Positions 8,309-19,617 of a stretch of DNA of 64,000 bases are shown piece by piece. How positions within the stretch are numbered: position 1 is the first letter of the stretch; every line of letters begins with the position of its first letter. Both the position numbers and the translations under genes were made by a program. Origin of the DNA: Castanea sativa. Lineage: Eukaryota; Streptophyta; Magnoliopsida; Fagales; Fagaceae. The stretch spans positions 23,152,501-23,216,500 of the forward strand of contig NC_134021.1 of assembly GCF_040712315.1 (NCBI RefSeq). The letters are read 5' to 3'. The notes below the pieces were generated by a model. It saw only the letters and a list, made by a program, of their open reading frames with translations. It was not told the DNA's origin and did not search any database.

Positions 8309-10826
8309 CTAGGGAAAGAGAGCTTCATGGGAGCTGCTGCCAGCCTCAGTACTCTTCAATTCCATTTCAAAGGTTGATAATGCTTGTTTTCCTTTGTCCG
8401 TTGAAGGCATGAGGGGCTCCATGCTTAGGGTTTCCTCCTTCTCGGCACCATCACGCTTGTCCTCCTCTTTAAGGGAACCTTCAGGTTCTGTAGGAGTAGG
8501 AACAAGCTCTTGTACCACTGGAGGAAGAGCAGGAGAGGCAGGGACAGGAGGGTCTTCAATTTCTTGAATGTCTAAAGGAAGCCAAATATTTTCGGGCTTC
8601 CTCATTTCGGAAACTTTAGGAACCCCTGCCATATTCATGGCCTCCCCCCAGACTTGCTGACAGTATTCACGGCACAAGGCCGCGAAGGCTTCTGTCAACT
8701 CCTCTTGGGTTTTGGTGACCCCCTCCTGGTAACTGGCCTTCTTCGCGGCCTCCACGGCGTGCTTGTGGGCGTGAGCTTCCTCTTTAGCCAGCGCAAGATC
8801 CTTTTCGAGGTCGGAGCGTGCCTGTTGGGTTTGGGCAAGCTCGTCCTCCTTTTGACGGAGGAGCTTACACTGCGCCTCCACTTGACTCTCCATTGTCTTC
8901 AAGCTGGCCTTGTCACCGTCTCTCTCTCTCTTCAGATCGGCCAGCTGTGAAGTGAGCCTTCCTTTCTCTGCCAGGGCCTAGCCCAGAGACTTTTCTGTTT
9001 CTTGCCTCAACTCCTGCTCCATCCCAGCACGCCTCCGAGAGTCCTCTACGAACTTCTCGGCCGCAAAAACTTCTTGGATGGACTGAGAAAGGGTTAAAAA
9101 GGTTAAATGCAACGAAATGCTTATAAATAAGTGTAGAAAACAAAGTGTACGATTGGAGTTTACCAGAGCTAAAACCTTTTTTAATGAGAGGAATAGCTGC
9201 GGATGGCCCATCTTCTCCAAAGACTCCATGTCCTTGGGCAGCAGAAGAAGACGCTCCAGCACCTCGGCTAAGTGGTGGGCGTGGCCTTGTTGCACGGCTC
9301 TTATGCTGGAGTGGCAGGGAATAGGGGCGCCGTCCAGTCTCAAATCAGGAGACCAAGTGACTGGCGCTCGTCTCACCTCAGCCACTTCTCTGATCTCCCC
9401 ACTCTCAACCGAGCGGGCGCGCCCTTTGCCTTTGTCTGGCTTCTGCTGCTGGGCCAGAGGCGGTTGTTGTTTTATTTTCTTTGCCCTCTCCCCACCAGCC
9501 ACCTCGGCGTCCACCTTTCTCTTCTTCTTAGGTTCGTCGGTAGGAGGCTTAGTGTCGGCTGGAGGAGGAGGAGGTGGTGGCAAGGAAGGATGAGCCTGGG
9601 ACCCCCTTGCACCCTTCTTTGCCACCCGGGCACCTCTGTCGGACATGAGATCCTTAAGCGTGTCCATTTCTTCTTCGGTTGTACTATCGTCTGGACGCGC
9701 TATCACTAGACCTGCAATTCCTGAGGCCTCGGCTTCTTCTTCTTCCTCCTCGTCGGAGAGGATAACAAATGGGTTTCCGCGAGGTCGTGGAGAGCCCTCG
9801 AACTGAAATTGCTCTATCTCCTCGTCCAAAGTGTTGGAAGAAGACACTCGCTCCTCCAGGATGGCAACGCCCTGAGAATGTACGGCGAGGGGAACTGCCG
9901 CTATGGGCTGGTTGTACAACACGGTGTGGGGGGCGTCGGGGAGATCGCGGTCGTCCAAAAAGTTGGGCCGGGCTACGTTTATTTTCCTTCGCCTTCGGTC
10001 ACCTGCGATTATAGCGTTTTCTATCTCCTGGAAGTCCGAAGAGATGGGAGTGTACCCTAGAATCAGATGAGCGGCTCTGAGTTGTAAGTCCTCGCTGACA
10101 AACACCTCAGAGCGAAGGACTCGGTTTAGATCGGCAACACTGCAGTGGCTCAAGCGTGGACGCACGTGTTGTTTATCTGCAAAGAAGGATGTGAAAGTGA
10201 ACGACATGGTCAGATTCACATGGCAAGTGATAAAGTTAAACAAATATAAACACATGTTAGTGTGCATGTTTGTGAATATTAAGGGAAGTTGTGAGGTGGG
10301 GAGGTTAATCCTAAGGTGTCGCACCTGGATCTCCCCACTCAACTGGGCAGTGGAGGCCGTCGTGCCAGTTCCCAGAGACGATCAGGTAGTCGTCCTTCAT
10401 GCCTTTTTTGGATTTGGGCAGACAGGAGATTAGCCTAACGACACTGGAGCGAGACTTAATGTAATAACCTACATTGGAAAGTTTATGTGACTCGTACAAA
10501 AAGACGACGTCGTGCCAGGTGAGGTTTAAACCCATTTGCTCGTTTAGAGCATCGATACTACCCAAAACTCTAAAAACGTTTGGGAGGCACTGATCGGGAC
10601 ACAACCGGTGGTTGCGAAGGTATTCCCTAGTGACAGGTCTCATTGGGAGGGTCATCCCACCCTCTATAAAGGCTATCATTGGGATGATCACTTCTCCCTC
10701 TTTTCTAGAACCGGCCACGGCTTCTGCCGGGCAATATTTTAACCCCACATCACCAGGAATGTGGTACTTGGCTCTGAAGCCTTCCATTCCGGCGGCGGTA
10801 TCAACTAGACACTTAAACCTACCCAT
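8309..10826 (-). CDS. Antisense retrotransposon gene, three exons, with an internal nonsense codon
   Basis: A minus-strand gene inside the element. Hand splicing gives exons 10826-10325, 10176-9176 and 9082-8309; all junctions are GT/AG and phases agree (502 + 1001 + 774 bp, about 758 codons). Exon 1 resembles the plant family called putative gypsy-type transposase (Pfam Transposase_28), recognised from the R-x-N-x-L-C-P-x-Q and KSxKGMKDDYLxVSGNW regions. Exon 2 has an acidic DEEEEEEAEA run, a proline run, and a basic PKKKRKV motif (DNA 9512-9532), identical to a classical nuclear-localisation signal. Exon 3 is coiled-coil-like (E/K/A/Q-rich) with an acidic tail. A TAG at 8978-8980 interrupts exon 3 after 34 codons, so a full product needs readthrough or an intact sibling copy. 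Antisense genes of unknown role are known in Tat elements. The function is not established, and the transposase name is historical. Confidence 0.75.
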
Positions 10827-11320
10827 TAGAAAAGAACAAAAAGCTAAACTCTAAAGGGGAGAATATCTACGAAGGCAGCCGAGGACTTTAGCCGAGGAGA
10901 AAGGGTTAAGAATAGAGAGAGCAAGAACTTACAAAAGTTGAAGGTATGCAAATTTCCACGGTTTTGTGCAGGTAAAGTATGATTACTGATGTTTTGATGG
11001 GATTAGCCCCTGAGGAATTAAATGAAGGCGCAGGTTCCCGAAGCGCCACGGCGTGCGGAAAAGCGGCCTCGAAATTATATTTATCCCGCCCAAATTTTCG
11101 TGGAGTAACGAGGGCCGTTGGATGCCCATCTTGCCGTTGAACGTGGGGGACAAAGGGTAACTGGCGGTAATAAATGCGCGCGTTTTGAAAATAAAACCGC
11201 CAAGTGGCATCTCCCGGGACGCGAAACGGTTTCCACACGTGCAATTATTCGCAAAGTGTGTGGAGTAAGTTCTTGTCGGATCAAAACCCTATTTTTCTCC
11301 TCGGACGTCGAAAATTAGAG
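10827..11320. promoter_or_regulatory. Region upstream of the antisense gene, up to the 3' polypurine tract
   Basis: GC-richer than the flanks, with CCGAGGA motifs at about 10880-10900 and TCCTCGGAC near 11299-11307. Open frames here on both strands lack recognisable domains. By position it should hold the promoter and 5' leader of the antisense gene; that is an inference. Confidence 0.4.
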
Positions 11321-11334
11321 TTCTGAGGGGCTAT
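11321..11334 (+). other. Polypurine tract
   Basis: TTCTGAGGGGCTAT lies immediately before the TGTGGGG start of the 3' LTR. The GAGGGG core is the expected plus-strand primer. It is short and ends in CTAT rather than pure purines. Confidence 0.65.
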
Positions 11335-12084
11335 TGTGGGGAGTAAAAAGACCCTGATGGGAATGTGGGCCTTTGGGCCATCCTAAGGAAGGCCGACCTG
11401 CTCTTGGGTTTGGAATTTGTTAGTACTACGGGTTAGCCCATACGCCGAGGATCCGAGAGTACAGCCGAGGGTGAATTTATCCTCGGACGGACACTAGAGA
11501 ACCAGGGACTTCATGGTAAAGGTTGGGGAATGACACGGCCAAGACCAATGGTTAAAAGGGGTGAACCCTTGAATGTCCTGGAAGTACCGATGTTAGGGAA
11601 ATACCAAGGATAAAGGCTGCCACCTCCACATTAAAGACCCTACACCTACCACCCTGGCCGCATTAATGGGGAAGTGACACCTGAACAGTGGAAGGGAAAC
11701 TTCTGGTTACTATTCAAAAGTACTGAGAAAAGAAATATCTAGGCTAAGGGGGAGTTAGGGCAACACGTGTACAAAGTATCAAAAAGAAGAGTATTTAAGG
11801 AGCAACCTAGAACAGAAAAGGGGGACTGACTCTTTTGTAATCAAAAAGAAAAAGAAAAAGAGGGTAAGAGATAATATAAGAACAACTCTCGGCTTACGTC
11901 CGAGGAGGTGGATTTACAATATTCCTTGTTGTTTTCAAGTGTTAGTAATCTTTGACTTGTCATTTGATCCTTAGTCACTTCTAACCTGGGTTTCAAGCCC
12001 ACACTCTACAAATTCATATTGTTTAAGGCTCATTGGGCCTGAGCCCGTAACTGTTCTTGGGCCAGGTGCAATTGTGCGCTTACA
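11335..12084 (+). repeat. 3' LTR (750 bp)
   Basis: It starts TGTGGGGAGT, ends GCGCTTACA, and is followed by the target duplication TATTC. By eye it differs from the 5' LTR at about nine positions, mostly transitions, and lacks one G in the GTTCTTGGGG run. Confidence 0.97.
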
Positions 12085-12306
12085 TATTCTATCTAATCAT
12101 TTTTTTTGTGCCAAGTAGTTTAATTTTGTCACATGTGTCCCATCTAATCTAAGTTTTTAAATTTTTGTACCAAATGAGTTAATTTAGTGTACAAAATGAG
12201 GAATCCAATATAAGTAAACTATAAAAAAAAAACATAATTTTTGAATGATTTTATATTTATGAGCTTTTTTTTTGTAGAACTAAAAATAATTCAAGTTTAT
12301 ATGTCA

Positions 12307-12357
<51 letters not shown>

Positions 12358-12604
12358 GTAAAATTAAGAGAAAATTCAATTAGATTTTAAATTGAAATTT
12401 AATTAGAGTCTAATTTTGCGCCACATGTCCCATCTAATTAATATTATACCTAATAATATTCTTACAAATTTTTTTAAAGAGTTAACAAAATATAAAAAAG
12501 ACTATCAATAGTATTTAAATTGTATATATAGGAATTATATTATGCATTTTATTATATATCTTTAAGTGTCCATGCATATGCATGAAGTTACATTCTAGTA
12601 CATA
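12085..12604 (+). repeat. Right flank of the interrupted AT-rich repeat array
   Basis: Continues the unit cut by the retrotransposon (CATCTAATCTAAG, then TTAATTTAGTG and so on), then a (TA)n tract at about 12308-12350 and a shortened unit from about 12354. No gene. Confidence 0.6.
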
Positions 12605-13500
12605 TTAATAGGCAAAGCTGAGAGAAAATCTAATTAGATTTTAAATTGTAATGCAATTAGAGTCTAATTTTGTGCCACATATCCCATCTAATCTAAGTTT
12701 TTAATTTTTTGTGCCAAATAAGTTAATTTAGTGTAGAAAACGATGAGCCCAATATAAATAAACCATAAAAAAATCTAATAATATAGCTAACTTTATATAT
12801 AAAATTAGAGGAAGAAAGAGTTTGAATAATTTTATATTTATGAGCCTTTTTTTGTATAATTAAAACAATTCAAATTTATAAGTTATTTATATAATATACC
12901 ATGATTATGTATAGTCCATTACTAACTAGGTAGTATATATATATATATATTTTTTTTTCTAAACAAAAGTCTAGAGAAAATTCAATTATAATCAAAATTG
13001 GATGTTGGTTTTGTTAGATTTCTATACAAATTAAGTTGTTTAGATTTTTGCTGTTATTTTTCCTCTGAACTAATAAGCATATTTTTTATTTTTTATTCTA
13101 TTCAAATATTTTGTATGCGAAGTATTAAACATAACAAACTGTAATTGAGCTGAACAATTCCATACACCTATCCTCATTCAAATTAAGAGATACTATTTCA
13201 CAAATTTATTATTTAATTTTGTGTTGTATTTTGTAGAATTTCACAAACAATAACTGTGAATTGATATTGTATATGTAATATCCAACAGTGATTTTCGAAA
13301 TTATATACATAATAGCAATGTAATGAGAAATTTGGTATAACTAATATCATAAAAATTTTAAGGAAAAATTATATTAGTACGTCCAAATGTCCTGGTCGAA
13401 CTATATCCTATATATTTAATAATCCAAACTAATATCTATAGCACCACTTCAATTCATCATTCCTGTGCGTAAACATGTGTTAGATACTACTACTCTAATA
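12605..13500 (+). repeat. Dispersed AT-rich repeat, copy 1 (matches 41140-41960)
   Basis: The block with GGCAAAGCTGAGAGAAAATC, followed by a segment with TTTAGATTTTTGCTGTTAT, AACATAACAAACTGTAA and TCATCATTCCTGTGCGTAA, recurs in the same order at 41140-41960. The second copy ends near TACATACTAGT, a CTAG-T Helitron-like 3' end. No protein coding is seen. Confidence 0.6.
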
Positions 13501-14544
13501 ATGCAATACATTAGTGTAATCTATTATAATGTAAGAGAATGGAGTACAACATTATGGTACTTTTTAGAGTATTGTATAATTACTGACATTCATAATCCCT
13601 CGTCACTAGAATATTGAAGTCCAAATCTCCTATTTCTTTCTTCTCAAAGAAAAAAAAAAAAAAAAAAAAACTCCTATTTCTAACCTAAATATATTGATGT
13701 CACTTAAGTTAAGCTCAAAGTTAATGCTTCCACTTGTTTGTTATCTCGCCTCTCTTGTGCATCCCTTCGATTGTCAATTATTGAAATTCAAATAAAACAC
13801 TAGTTATAAGAAAAATAAAACACGTTTTCATCCCCAAAATTTTCTCTAACTAGTTTCTCTTTCCAATTATTAATGTTTTCATCTTTTAGCTTCTTGAACA
13901 TGCTAGATGTGATGTACATTTGGGCGTGCTAATGGATTTGGAAGTATGTAGTTGTGGCGGCCAAGGATCTTTTCCAAAATCCAAATTCTAAATTGAACTC
14001 CCTTAATTAAGCTAAAAGGTCACGGGTTTAGTCTTCAATCCGTCCTTGTTTATCATGACAACGCTAAAGTCAATATCATATTTGCCTTTTTCTCTGTGAG
14101 TAAATAGTGTCCCCCTTTTCAATGAATGTAACTTTACTTTTTCACTTTTTGGCTCTACCATAAAAATTCACTTATTTTACTATTTAGTTTATTTTTGCTA
14201 TTATTTATGGTCTTACGGCACTTTTTAATACTATTCATGAATTTTATTGTACTATTTCAACTAACTTTTACATTTATCTATAGTAATTTTAGCAAAAAAA
14301 TTTTAATTTTAACAAAATAAACGTATTCCAAACAAACTTTAAGTATAGTTTTGGAGTCGATTATAAGATTCAAAATTGCTCCCACTTCCTTTAAATAAAA
14401 AGCAAAAAAGACCTCAACCCACAAACTTTATGAGTTATAAACTTATGATCCTTGTCGCCAAGAAAAGAAAGAATTCCAATAAGAAATTAATGATAAGATT
14501 ATAAGGTTACACTCCTCAGATCAAACATACCTCAAATCTCATAT
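13501..14544. other. AT-rich intergenic sequence
   Basis: No gene seen. It holds a poly-A run near 13650-13670 and an AT-rich stretch at about 14160-14335 that resembles 60900-61090 (shared TTTTAACAAAATAAAC and ACTATT-CAT phrases), so it is likely an old dispersed repeat. Confidence 0.5.
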
Positions 14545-14765
14545 GATAAAAAAGGTGTACAATTTTTGTTACAACTCTCCCACTTGATTGATTATTATTG
14601 GGGAATAAAAAATAATGGGTCCTTGTAAAAGTGTCAGTCGTCTCAATTTGCCAAGTTGCGGCAAAATTTGTAAATTTATCTATGGTGGTAGAAGAATTCT
14701 ATATACCTACTCATGTAAAGCACCAAAATTTGCACCGGCATGTTGATCACAACACATTGCACTCT
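14545..14765. mobile_element. MITE-like element (TTGTGGCAAAAGTTGTG family)
   Basis: Ends resemble each other in inverted orientation: CAATTTTTGTTACAACTCTCC near 14560 against the complement of GCCAAGTTGCGGCAAAATTTG near 14650. Relatives are at 24965-25110 and 38835-38985. Boundaries are approximate. Confidence 0.45.
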
Positions 14766-15327
14766 TTTTTTTAAGAAACAAACGCATACACACCTTAGGA
14801 AGAAAGAATGAGATTATGATAACGTATTCTACTATGATCGCATATTAAATAAGCACATTTCTTTGAAAGGACCGAGGGGAAACAAACCAAGAAAACCATG
14901 CTCACACCAAATCTTTTTATTTATTTCTTTTTAATTTTTTATGAATACCTGAAATATTTGTATTAAGAAGAACTTAAAGGAACAGAGTGAGATGAAGAAG
15001 CCCCTTCTCCTCCAGTAGGATTCAAAACAAAATCCGGGATGGTGGAGATGGAGTGCCTTCATCAGATTACACCAAATCATTATTACATGTCAGATACACT
15101 CAAAATCATATATCGAGCAACCATTCGATCGCAGTGTTTTCATACCATATCAATTTGGTAACCAGGAAAAAATAGACGTCTTCCTCAAATGTTAAAGTAA
15201 AGCAATTTCACAAGCTGCTCACAAGTAAACCTAACTGAAGATGCTGCTAGGCTCCAAGCTACAGCCAAATCCGCCACAATTGTTTAGGACTACATGAATT
15301 TTCTTGTTTTATCAGATAAACACACAG

Positions 15328-15685
15328 TCAATACCCATATGCATACTTGGCCCAATGCAACTTAGATTGAGCCAACATCTCAGCACGTTCTGCAGTTAGT
15401 CTCTCCTTCCAATAGTCTTTGCACCTGTAAGAACTTTCAAGGGTCAATAATGATAACGTTTTCTTATACAAAGAAAGGAGGCTTACATCTCTTTACCTTC
15501 TTTTTAAGAGCATATCCAGTTCTAACATGTGCACTGCTTTTGAATATACTCCAACCTACACAGAGCATTTTAAGAAAGAGATCAAGTAAATAACTTAAAT
15601 GTTAAATCTTCGTTTTGTTTAGATCAAACAATTTGCATATCAAAATAAACATTAGAGGTTAACAGCGACATAAATTTTATATTTT

Positions 15686-15742
<57 letters not shown>

Positions 15743-18700
15743 CAAAAGCAAATTTAGCATCAGAACTCAACTAGTTTGCTACAGAAAATTAACTCAAGAA
15801 AGATTGTAAGGATGATATTTTATCAAATCCATGTAAGTTAAACTTCAGCGTGTTTAAGTACAGAATATAAACTTGCACCACAAAGAAAAATCCACCACAT
15901 AATGCAAATTTCACAACTCACTTTTGGAGATCATCAATAAATTTTCACATGTAGGCTATTCAACACCTGCTCTGGAACTCTGCTCCTTTACTAGAAATAT
16001 ACTTTGTTTTAAAAAGAGGAAATCATGAATTATAGGTAGGAAAGCATCCAATGATTAAAACAGCTGCAGAAAGATAGGAGAAAGTTAAAGGACAAGGCTC
16101 TATCAATTTGTATAACAAAGTGATTATGTTTATTAACATGTTTTTTTAAAACACAAACTTGCACCAGCCAACTGGCATGTCTGAGCATACCAGAATTACC
16201 TAACTACAATTTCGTATTTCAATTGGTTATTAGCTTGAAAAAAATTAGAAACCAATTGTTTAAATTTCAACATGTGCTATGGAACTTTGCTCATTTACTA
16301 CAAATGTAATTTTAAGAAAGTAAATCGCAAACTTGAACCAAGAAAGCATCTGTTATTAAAATGGAGAAAGCAAGTGAGAAGGCCCTACCAATTGTCTAAT
16401 AAGATCAAGTTTATATTTTTGCATAAAGTGGAATGCCAAATTGTAATTGAAAATATCAATTTTTTTCATTTCCTAGAAAAAATAAAAATAAAAGACAAGA
16501 AATGACATAGAAAGGGGTGTTTTTTTATATCAATTAGTGCTGCCCAATTTCTTCATATGCTAAATACAAACCTCTCTGCATATTGGACACTTCGACTTTG
16601 GACTAGCTGCTCTGAGGCCTTCAAAGAGAAACACAGAAGCAGATGAACAAGCACAGGACTTACAGAAAAGATGACCACAACTCAAAGCATATGGATTAAA
16701 AACAATATCCTGTAAAAGTGTAATGAAATAGATATAAGACTATAAGAGAACACATATAAAATCCAAAATTTTGTTTTGTTTGCAGTATGACTGAAAGTAA
16801 GATCTCACCAAGCAAATAGCACAAGTCAGATCAAATTCTAGCTTTATCAGATGTGGAAGCATCAATGTCATTACAGGTGGGTTCACATTGAAATCACAGG
16901 AAAAGTTACTAGAAAACTCCTTAAAGTCCCCATCATCTGATCCATTAGAATTTAAATAAAAGGCGCCCAATTCTATAAGCCAAGGTGATTGCAAAAGCTC
17001 AACATGTTCAGCCCGCAACTTGGATTTGAAATTCCTTCCGTTTACAGATCCATGAATCTAAAATAGAACATTAAAATCACCGAAATCATTGTTTGATACA
17101 GAAAAAATATCAACAAAATCAGTAAGTCTAATTAGTAGATACAGACAAATTGGGGGCATACTTTATCATACTTCTTAAGAATCTTTCTGATTGCAATCGC
17201 ATTCATGAGAGCGTATTCAATCAGCATCCATCCTTCTAGTACCATGGCTTGCTGATCATTCCTGAAACAACGACGCAAGTTCAATACATATCTTTGCATT
17301 CCAGTAGCAACATGAAGATGAAGGAGATGCCTGACTCTTGAGCTAAAGCATCCAGCTATTTGTGAAGCTTCCTTCATCAACTCAGAAAAGAACTTCTGAT
17401 CACACACTACAAATTCCACAAAGCTTCATAACTTTTAGAGTATGTCAAAGAAGCAAAAAATCAATCATGGCACAAACAAAAATTTTATATGTATATATTA
17501 TAGGTCTCAATAAAGCCTTATGCACATGGTTGTCAAAATCGCGATCTGAATCATAGTATCGCATGATTTTACGATCCCACCTTACCAAAATATTTAGAAT
17601 CGCACAAGGGTCGTAAAAATTATAAGATCACATGTAGGATCGTATGTGATCCTATCGATCCTACCAAAATGTAAAAATCAGTTTTTTTTTAATTTTATTT
17701 TTTATTTTTTAAGTTTATCTTTATAAGTTGTAATTTGTAACCTCAAGACTAAGACATTGTACTTTATAAATGTATCAACTAAGTGGTGGGACTCATATGG
17801 AGATGACTTTCTTGAATTTAAAATTTTTGCTATAAGAATATTGAGCTTAATGCTCTTTAGGTTGTGAAAGTAATTGGAGTACATTTGGAATAATAAGACC
17901 AAATAACTTTGGTATATTATCCCCCAGTTGAGAATTCTCTATTAAAATTGGTACAACTTTAAGTACAATAAAAAAGAAGAAAATTATTTAAACCAATAAA
18001 AAAAATGAATGAGTTGGTATTTGTTATGTAAAACTTGAAGATAAAAGAGAAAATACCTAAACCATTAGGTGCAAAAGAAGAAATTGTGCAAAAGAAGAAA
18101 TTGGTTTGAAGAACTTGTCTTTGGATGATGAGTGGATAGCAAAGGGTGTTGGCCATAAAATGATTATACAAATTTTGATGAAGATAATGAAGTAACAATT
18201 CTAATGCCTTCCTTTATAGATTAAAAAAAAAAAAAAAAGTTACATGTGTATAGTGTGAATATGTGATCACTGTTGTATCATTTAGTTATTAATGTTAGGT
18301 AATGATGAGGGTTCAAGAGCTGCTACTAAAGGAAAAAGTGTGCTAGTATTTTGGTACTTGGTTAGTTTCTAATTAAATATTCACCAAACTTTTTAAATAC
18401 AAATATATTTGTTTCATTAGTATAGATGTAACGATGTAGGACATGCAAATTATATCATATTATCAAAATCTTTATTTTTTTTATGGAAAATTTATAATTT
18501 ACGTGATTATTTAATATACAAAGTCACTATCAATGTGTTTTTTGCTTCAAATCTGAAAATAGATAGGATCTTATGATCCACGATCCTACCTCCTACGTAG
18601 GATCCCAATTTTGACAATCTTGCTTATGCAGAATTCTCACAAATGGGAATGTAATAATCCTACAAAAAATTCCTCTTCCTTCATCCTTCAGATACTCTTA

Positions 18701-19273
18701 AGCAGAAATTATTTCACATTTAGTACATTTAAAAAAAAAATTAAATAAGACAATAACATAAACTTTTCAAATACTTAAGAATGTCCTATAACGGTTGACT
18801 CCATTTAAAACTGACATTTCTTAGTCCTTTCCTCAAAAACTAAAAACTCAACTTGGATTGGAACTTACCCATGATTCTTATAATTATTTAGAATACAGAA
18901 TTGACCTTTCACTGTTATTTGCTTCATCAAAAGAAACTTTTCATCATCATTTCCCTATCTCTTAGATTGGAGAGCTAACCCATTATTGAACAAGGATTTT
19001 TCTATAAGAAAAACAAAAAAGCTAAACTATCATCAAAATCATCATCCCCATAGCTGAAAAAATAATTCTGGGTAAAAAAAAAAAAAACTTACATGGGCAA
19101 GATTGGCATTGACAGCCAGAAGAATCAGAATTGCAAGAGTCACGTAAAGCGTTGCAGCTCCGACAGGTGTTGAGTACTTTCTTGAGAGAGTTATATTCGA
19201 CATGCCCACATTTTTCCAAGAACCTGTCCTGTTCTCCATGCAGGTACTCCGTGAACGCCTCTCCAAATTTCAT
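15328..19273 (-). CDS. SPX-RING E3 ubiquitin ligase, BAH1-like/NLA family (intact, six exons)
   Basis: Hand-spliced exons are 19273-19093, 17406-17162, 17057-16809, 16709-16572, 15555-15497 and 15424-15328. All junctions are GT/AG, phases close, and the CDS is 969 bp, giving 322 residues (family about 330). Exons 1-2 encode an SPX domain (residues 1-142; start MKFGEAFTEYLHGEQ), which in this family senses inositol pyrophosphate/phosphate status. Exons 3-4 hold a C3HC4 RING with ligands C221, C224, C236, H238, C241, C244, C266 and C269. The last exon is a charged helix ending KYAYGY. Relatives ubiquitinate phosphate and nitrate transporters at membranes, working with an E2 such as PHO2/UBC24. 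That target set is family knowledge and is not shown here. Intron 1 (1.7 kb) contains a hAT-like insertion. It could be either an NLA or an NLA2-type member; the N-terminus looks closer to the BAH1-like 1 type. Confidence 0.92.
15691..15740. repeat. (GA)n microsatellite in the last-but-one region of the ligase gene
   Basis: About 25 GA dinucleotides within intron 4 of the SPX-RING gene, between exon 4 (16572) and exon 5 (15555). The paralogue at 28200-28260 has only a short GAGAGAG stretch. Confidence 0.9.
17525..18622. mobile_element. Non-autonomous hAT-like element in intron 1 of the ligase gene
   Basis: Flanked by the 8-bp direct repeat CTTATGCA at 17517-17524 and 18623-18630. Terminal inverted repeats are CATGGTTGTCAAAATCGCGATC at the left and the complement CAAGATTGTCAAAATTGGGATCC at the right. 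CA...TG ends and an 8-bp duplication fit the hAT superfamily. Subterminal GTAGGATC/GATCCTAC motifs are repeated at both ends. No transposase is present; internal frames lack domains. The paralogous position in the duplicate (about 30075) is uninterrupted, so insertion followed the duplication. Confidence 0.85.
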
Positions 19274-19550
19274 ATTTTTTTTTTCCCAACTTTTTTTCTA
19301 TTTTTTTTTTTTCAATAATTAGATTTTGTACAGCTTGAATGATTTTAATATTTTCACCAGTACTTGGTTTTCTTTTTTCTTTTTCTTTTTTAAAACCAGT
19401 TGGTTGATGAAGAAGGGCGAGAAATTTTTGAAAACTTCTTTTTTACCTTCCTCAGTTCTTTCTGTTTTTTTTCACTGAGCCTTCCTCGGTTCTCTCAACG
19501 ATCAAAAACGCGGTTCGGGTGTGAATATATATATATATATATATATATAG

Positions 19551-19617
19551 CCAACTCAACCACGCGTTTACTATCCTAAAAATATTGACTATATATGTAA
19601 ACGCGTGGTTGAGTTGG
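19551..19617. repeat. Perfect 21-bp inverted repeat upstream of the ligase start
   Basis: CCAACTCAACCACGCGTTTAC (19551-19571) and its exact complement (19597-19617) are separated by 25 bases. It lies about 280 bp upstream of the start codon of the minus-strand SPX-RING gene, beside a (TA)n tract at 19526-19549. The duplicate copy lacks it. It may be a small MITE remnant or a hairpin in the promoter or leader. Confidence 0.9.

Larger units (their letters stand above)
863..12084 (+). mobile_element. Full-length Ty3/gypsy (Tat-type) LTR retrotransposon with antisense gene
   Basis: An 11.2-kb element is bounded by 5' LTR 863-1613 and 3' LTR 11335-12084, with the 5-bp target duplication TATTC at 858-862 and 12085-12089. 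Internal order is primer binding site, gag-protease, RT, RNase H, second (archaeal-type) RNase H, integrase, a 151-bp tandem repeat array, an antisense spliced gene and a polypurine tract. Two RNase H regions plus an antisense gene downstream of pol are known traits of the plant Tat lineage (Grande, Retand and relatives). The LTRs differ by about nine substitutions and one 1-bp indel by eye, so insertion is fairly recent. Nonsense codons in gag codon 12 and in the antisense gene suggest this copy is not fully autonomous. It interrupts an older AT-rich repeat array. Confidence 0.95.

Noticed and set aside
9117..10433. Plus-strand open frames within the antisense gene (for example 9117-9593 and 9769-10060)
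   Set aside because: They are low-complexity shadows of the minus-strand exons and cross its introns without support.
10906..11244. Minus-strand frame of 112 codons upstream of the antisense gene
   Set aside because: No recognisable domain, overlaps other open frames on both strands, and lies in the expected promoter/leader region.
19398..19415. AGTTGGTTGATGAAGAAG resembles a miR827 target site, known in NLA-type leaders
   Set aside because: It is on the plus strand while the ligase gene is transcribed from the minus strand, and the match is partial. No site was found on the transcript strand.
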